In this document: positions 16,869 through 19,771 of the stretch, one piece after another | How positions within the stretch are numbered: the stretch's first letter is position 1 | How the letters are laid out: every line of letters starts with the position of its first letter | Assembly: GCA_030267965.1 (NCBI GenBank) | Contig: BRYA01001269.1 | Span: 1 to 19,771 of the forward strand | Origin: Triparma columacea | Taxonomy: Eukaryota; Sar; Bolidophyceae; Parmales; Triparmaceae | Length of the DNA: 19,771 nt | Reading direction: 5' to 3' | The notes under the pieces: model-generated | What the model was told of the DNA's origin: nothing | Databases searched by the model: none | The model's input: only the letters and a program-made list of their open reading frames with translations | Made by a program: the position numbers and the translations under genes

Positions 16869-19283
16869 GCAAAGAAGGGAGCAGGATGGGGGAAGACAAC
16901 AGTGACATTTAGAGCAGGTTTTAAGGAAGCTACTGCGTACTTCTGGGATTATGAGAGCAGAGTCCATCAAGAAACAACAGGAGATGTTGAGAGGGTTGTT
17001 GAGGAGAAGAAGGGGACATGGGAAGTGGTTGTGAGGAGAAGGCAGAAGTTGGAATCACAACATGGAGGAATACACAGAGATAGGGAGTTCTGGAATGTGA
17101 TGAAGCTGTACAAGATGGATGAAGATACTATTGTAATTACAATGGAGCCAATAATGGAGAATATGAAGAGAAGTGATGCTGTGAGCAACACTCAGAGATC
17201 TACTGCACAAAGGGCATCTGAAGAAGTCGCAATAAAGTTCACAAAAAGGGGAGAGAAGACAACCAAGGTAGAATTTGTCACCAAGGTAGAGCTTGGTAGC
17301 TCTGTGAGTGTAGAGGCAACAAGATCAACTCTGGAGAGGCACCTAGATGAGGCTGCTGAAGTAGAACGCTACTTTATTGACTTTGTCCCTTCAATGGAGA
17401 TGTCTAAGCAAGATGGCGAGGCCTTGGGTGCAGATTTGGTTTGGGATGGAGGACAACTTGGAGGAGCACACTCAAGGAAGGACAGAGAGAGACATGTTGA
17501 GGAGGTTTGCAAAGAGAATGTCGCTTTAAGAGAGGTTGTGAAGAAGTACCCTTGGTTTGTCACTTTGCTGAGGAGGGCAAGGCTTTGTGATTACAACTTC
17601 AACAGCTCAATGTCTACTAAGCTTGAGTGTGTGGAGGAGAAGGAGGCAAGGGTGATTGGGAACAACCTGATGCCCTGTTTGAAGAGCAGGAAGGTGATTG
17701 AGGCTGGGGTAGATATGTGGAGATTGCAGAACAGGGCTGTGGGGGAGCTATTTGAAGAGTTTCCATGGATGGAGGGCATGTTTGTGGAGATAGGGAAGGG
17801 TGTGGTGAAAATGGCACCGTGGGGAATGATGTTTCGAGTTACTGTTGGTGCTGTTACATCTATCTTTGATTTGCTTACTGATGTGTATGTGATGTACATG
17901 TTTTGGAGTGATAAGAAGTATGGGTACTTCAAGGCATCTTTGGCAAGTTTGGCAGTGTCAATTGGGATACAAATGTGTACTGTTTGGGGGCAGAACAAAA
18001 AATTAGGGATTTTGAGGGTGGTTAGGGAGTGTTTTCCTATTTTAATCGGCTTTAAGCCCGCTGTTGATGCTTACAGGGTTGCAAAGGGAGAAAAGCAAGA
18101 GACTGGACAAGCATTTGATGCTCTAACAGAGTTGACATTCATGAAAGGGATTGAGATGTTTGCAGAAGCCATACCTGGTGTGATTATCCAACTTATGGCA
18201 ATAGCAGCAAGTAAAAAAGATGTTGCGGATGCAGCTTGGGTCTCACTTATTGTTTCAGCATTGACAACAGGCTATACATCTGCAACTATAAGTTATGATT
18301 ATGACACTGACCCAGTGAAAAGAGAGCAAGTGCCTGACTTCTATGGTTATGTGCCTGCAAATCCCACAAAGAGATCTATCATATTTGGTTCAATGATGTT
18401 CTTCAGCGCAGGTATGCTTGTGATAAGGTGCATGACAATAGTCATGTTGGGGCAACTTGGTGGTAGTTGGGTTTCTCTCTATGTTAGTGCTGATCTTGGT
18501 CTATACTTGTTGGTGAAGGTCTTGAGAGGAGACTTTTGGTATTGGATGCCTGTTGATGGCAATACAGAAATTGTGAGTAGCATTTTTGCAAGAGTGTTGG
18601 TGAAAGTAGTGACAGACTTTACATCAATTGTGCATTCTAGGCATCCTTATGAGCTTGGTGGAATGTATTGGCTGCTTGGCTTTGTTTTGACAATTGGAAG
18701 TCTTCCAGTAGCTATAACTCTAGCTGAAATAGGAGATGTTAATAAGGAGAGGCTTAAATTGGCATGGGCAGTAGTTATACTAGTTTTACCATTCACTATG
18801 CTTTGTTTCGCAGTATTTTTCTTAAACACAGAGAAAAAATACTGGATAACCTTTTACAGTTTGGAAAGAGGGAAAGACTTAACTGTAAAAGGATTCAAGG
18901 AAGCTAAAAATGATAAGATGAAGGCATCTAAGGCATTCCGTCATTCTAGGAAACATTTAAGTACAATCGAAGAGGAGGTCAGAGCTTGGGTACAGACAAA
19001 TTGGGTAAGATGGGAGGAGGAGAAACCTAAGTGGTTTGACGAAGCAATGAAAGCTAGAGTACCAATTGACTACATTCCAGGAGCAGGAGATGCTAGAAGG
19101 AGAGAAAGTGTGAGGAGAGCAAGTGTTGATGCTGAAGCTGAGGGTGGTCTAGAAGGTGCATTGAGAGCAAGTATTAGAAGAGCAAGTGTTGGAGGCACTA
19201 ATGGTGGAGATATTATAGAGGTGGGAGGCGGGAAGGCCAAAGTAAGCAGTGTTTTGCCGGAAGATGAGGTGGGAAGTGACTAA
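16869..19283 (+). CDS. C-terminal part of the same gene: fourth START-like unit plus multi-pass membrane module
   Basis: This continues the frame of the preceding segment (codons 1035-1838, counting the TAG as 1034) and ends with tandem stops TAA TAG. Codons 1035 to about 1190 form START-like unit D (AYFWDYESR, then HRDREFWNVMKLYKM). A charged linker follows. From about 1349 to 1690 there are roughly eight hydrophobic segments, including TSIFDLLTDVYVMYMFW, FAEAIPGVIIQLMAIAA, TSATISYDYDTDP and LAWAVVILVLPFTMLCFAVF. Acidic residues in the first segment and a P-G-V-I-I-Q helix recall XK-related scramblases, a weak inference. The cytosolic-looking tail has RRRESVRRASV and RASIRRASV (Ser 1781, 1786, 1802, 1807), basophilic kinase-type sites. 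The first possible in-frame start before unit D is a GTG at 16902 and there is no ATG near it, so independent translation as its own gene is unlikely. Confidence 0.75.
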   Translation, partial: AKKGAGWGKTTVTFRAGFKEATAYFWDYESRVHQETTGDVERVVEEKKGTWEVVVRRRQKLESQHGGIHRDREFWNVMKLYKMDEDTIVITMEPIMENMKRSDAVSNTQRSTAQRASEEVAIKFTKRGEKTTKVEFVTKVELGSSVSVEATRSTLERHLDEAAEVERYFIDFVPSMEMSKQDGEALGADLVWDGGQLGGAHSRKDRERHVEEVCKENVALREVVKKYPWFVTLLRRARLCDYNFNSSMSTKLECVEEKEARVIGNNLMPCLKSRKVIEAGVDMWRLQNRAVGELFEEFPWMEGMFVEIGKGVVKMAPWGMMFRVTVGAVTSIFDLLTDVYVMYMFWSDKKYGYFKASLASLAVSIGIQMCTVWGQNKKLGILRVVRECFPILIGFKPAVDAYRVAKGEKQETGQAFDALTELTFMKGIEMFAEAIPGVIIQLMAIAASKKDVADAAWVSLIVSALTTGYTSATISYDYDTDPVKREQVPDFYGYVPANPTKRSIIFGSMMFFSAGMLVIRCMTIVMLGQLGGSWVSLYVSADLGLYLLVKVLRGDFWYWMPVDGNTEIVSSIFARVLVKVVTDFTSIVHSRHPYELGGMYWLLGFVLTIGSLPVAITLAEIGDVNKERLKLAWAVVILVLPFTMLCFAVFFLNTEKKYWITFYSLERGKDLTVKGFKEAKNDKMKASKAFRHSRKHLSTIEEEVRAWVQTNWVRWEEEKPKWFDEAMKARVPIDYIPGAGDARRRESVRRASVDAEAEGGLEGALRASIRRASVGGTNGGDIIEVGGGKAKVSSVLPEDEVGSD

Positions 19284-19369
19284 TAGGGCAGCAACATTTG
19301 TAGGAGAAATTGATTTGATTTTTTATTGTTGGGAAAATTGTACAGGTGTAGTAGATGTATTGTGGGAGC

Positions 19370-19771
19370 GTTATAGTGGTTTGTGAGTATTGAGGATGTG
19401 TAGTAGATGTGTATTGAGTTTTGGAAAGTTGTGGAAGTGTTATAGTGGTTTGTGAGTATAATGGAAGTGTAGTGAAAGTGTATGGGGATGAATTAAAGGA
19501 AGGAGAGTGTGGTTGTAGAAAGGAGTTATGGGTTGAGAGAAGAAGAGAGGAGGGTATAAGGTGAAATAATGTGTGTAAGTGTAGAAGATGGTATGAAGAT
19601 GAATTAGGAGGGTGAGTGTAGTTTTGGAGAGAAGTTAGAGGATTTAAGGGTTGAAGGTAGAAGAGAGGAAGGTGTAAGGTGGATTGATGTGTGTAAGTGT
19701 AGTAGATGTGTATGTAGATGAATTAAATGAGGGTGAGTGTAGTTTTAGAGAGGAGTGAGAGAAGTTAAGGA
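19370..19771. repeat. Cytosine-free minisatellite, truncated by the window end
   Basis: Diverged tandem repeats. A 21-bp segment beginning GTTATAGTGGTTTGTGAG occurs at 19370 and 19439 (69-bp step). A longer unit marked by GATGAATTA starts at 19487, 19598 and 19717 (steps of 111 and 119 bp), sharing GGGTGAGTGTAGTTTT and TGTGTGTAAGTGTAG blocks. The given strand contains no C from 19370 to 19771. It lies 3' of the START/membrane gene, 86 bp after its stop, so it may be transcribed as 3' UTR. Confidence 0.9.

Noticed and set aside
19370..19771. Telomeric or subtelomeric repeat
   Set aside because: The sequence is G/T-rich and C-free, but no short regular TTAGGG-type unit is present; period is about 69 to 119 bp. 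A subtelomeric location cannot be excluded.
1..19771. tRNA, rRNA genes or transposase genes
   Set aside because: No cloverleaf with GTTCRA-type T-loop, rRNA core sequence, transposase or reverse transcriptase motif was seen by eye on either strand.

Overview
This is a nuclear fragment of a compact, intron-containing eukaryotic genome, most likely a unicellular alga. Introns are short (51 to 154 nt in the models below) with GTGAGT, GTGAGA or GTAAG donors. Genes are closely packed, and three pairs are divergent with only 282, 73 and 161 bp between start codons. Two proteins begin with a signal peptide followed by a Ser-Ser-Phe step, which recalls the plastid-targeting motif of algae with red-derived secondary plastids. 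The tRNA synthetase is an alphaproteobacterial-type organellar enzyme. I infer a stramenopile microalga, possibly of the bolidophyte/Parmales type. That is an inference from style, not from a marker gene.

Left part (1-5527): two paralogous choline-transporter-like (CTL/SLC44) membrane proteins are divergently arranged around a 282-bp spacer. Both models were completed across introns by comparing the paralogues with each other. Between 5655 and 6273 on the minus strand lies a small three-exon gene for a basic protein with a candidate N-myristoylation start.

Middle (6347-13065): in order come a prolyl-4-hydroxylase-like 2OG-Fe(II) oxygenase, an organellar tyrosyl-tRNA synthetase with one intron, a secreted Gln/Pro-rich WW-domain protein with a 29-residue polyQ tract (minus strand), and a protein with a signal or plastid-targeting presequence. 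The last is possibly lipocalin-like and carries long poly-G runs. The 13066-13766 interval holds only a weak ORF and a probable 5'-UTR intron.

Right part (13767-19771): one very large reading frame of 1838 codons contains degenerate ankyrin-like sequence, at least four START-like repeat units, and a C-terminal multi-pass membrane module with a tail rich in RRAS-type phosphorylation motifs. It is broken by one in-frame TAG at 16866-16868, with no ATG near the restart. It also contains a 3-N assembly gap, and comparison of its internal repeats suggests about 75-80 residues are missing there. Cytosine falls along the coding strand of this gene, and the tandem repeat that follows has no cytosine at all for 402 nt (19370-19771), running off the end of the window.

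The genes do not form an obvious pathway. The recurring theme is membranes: two choline transporters, a putative lipid-binding and membrane-remodelling giant protein, and a myristoylated basic protein.
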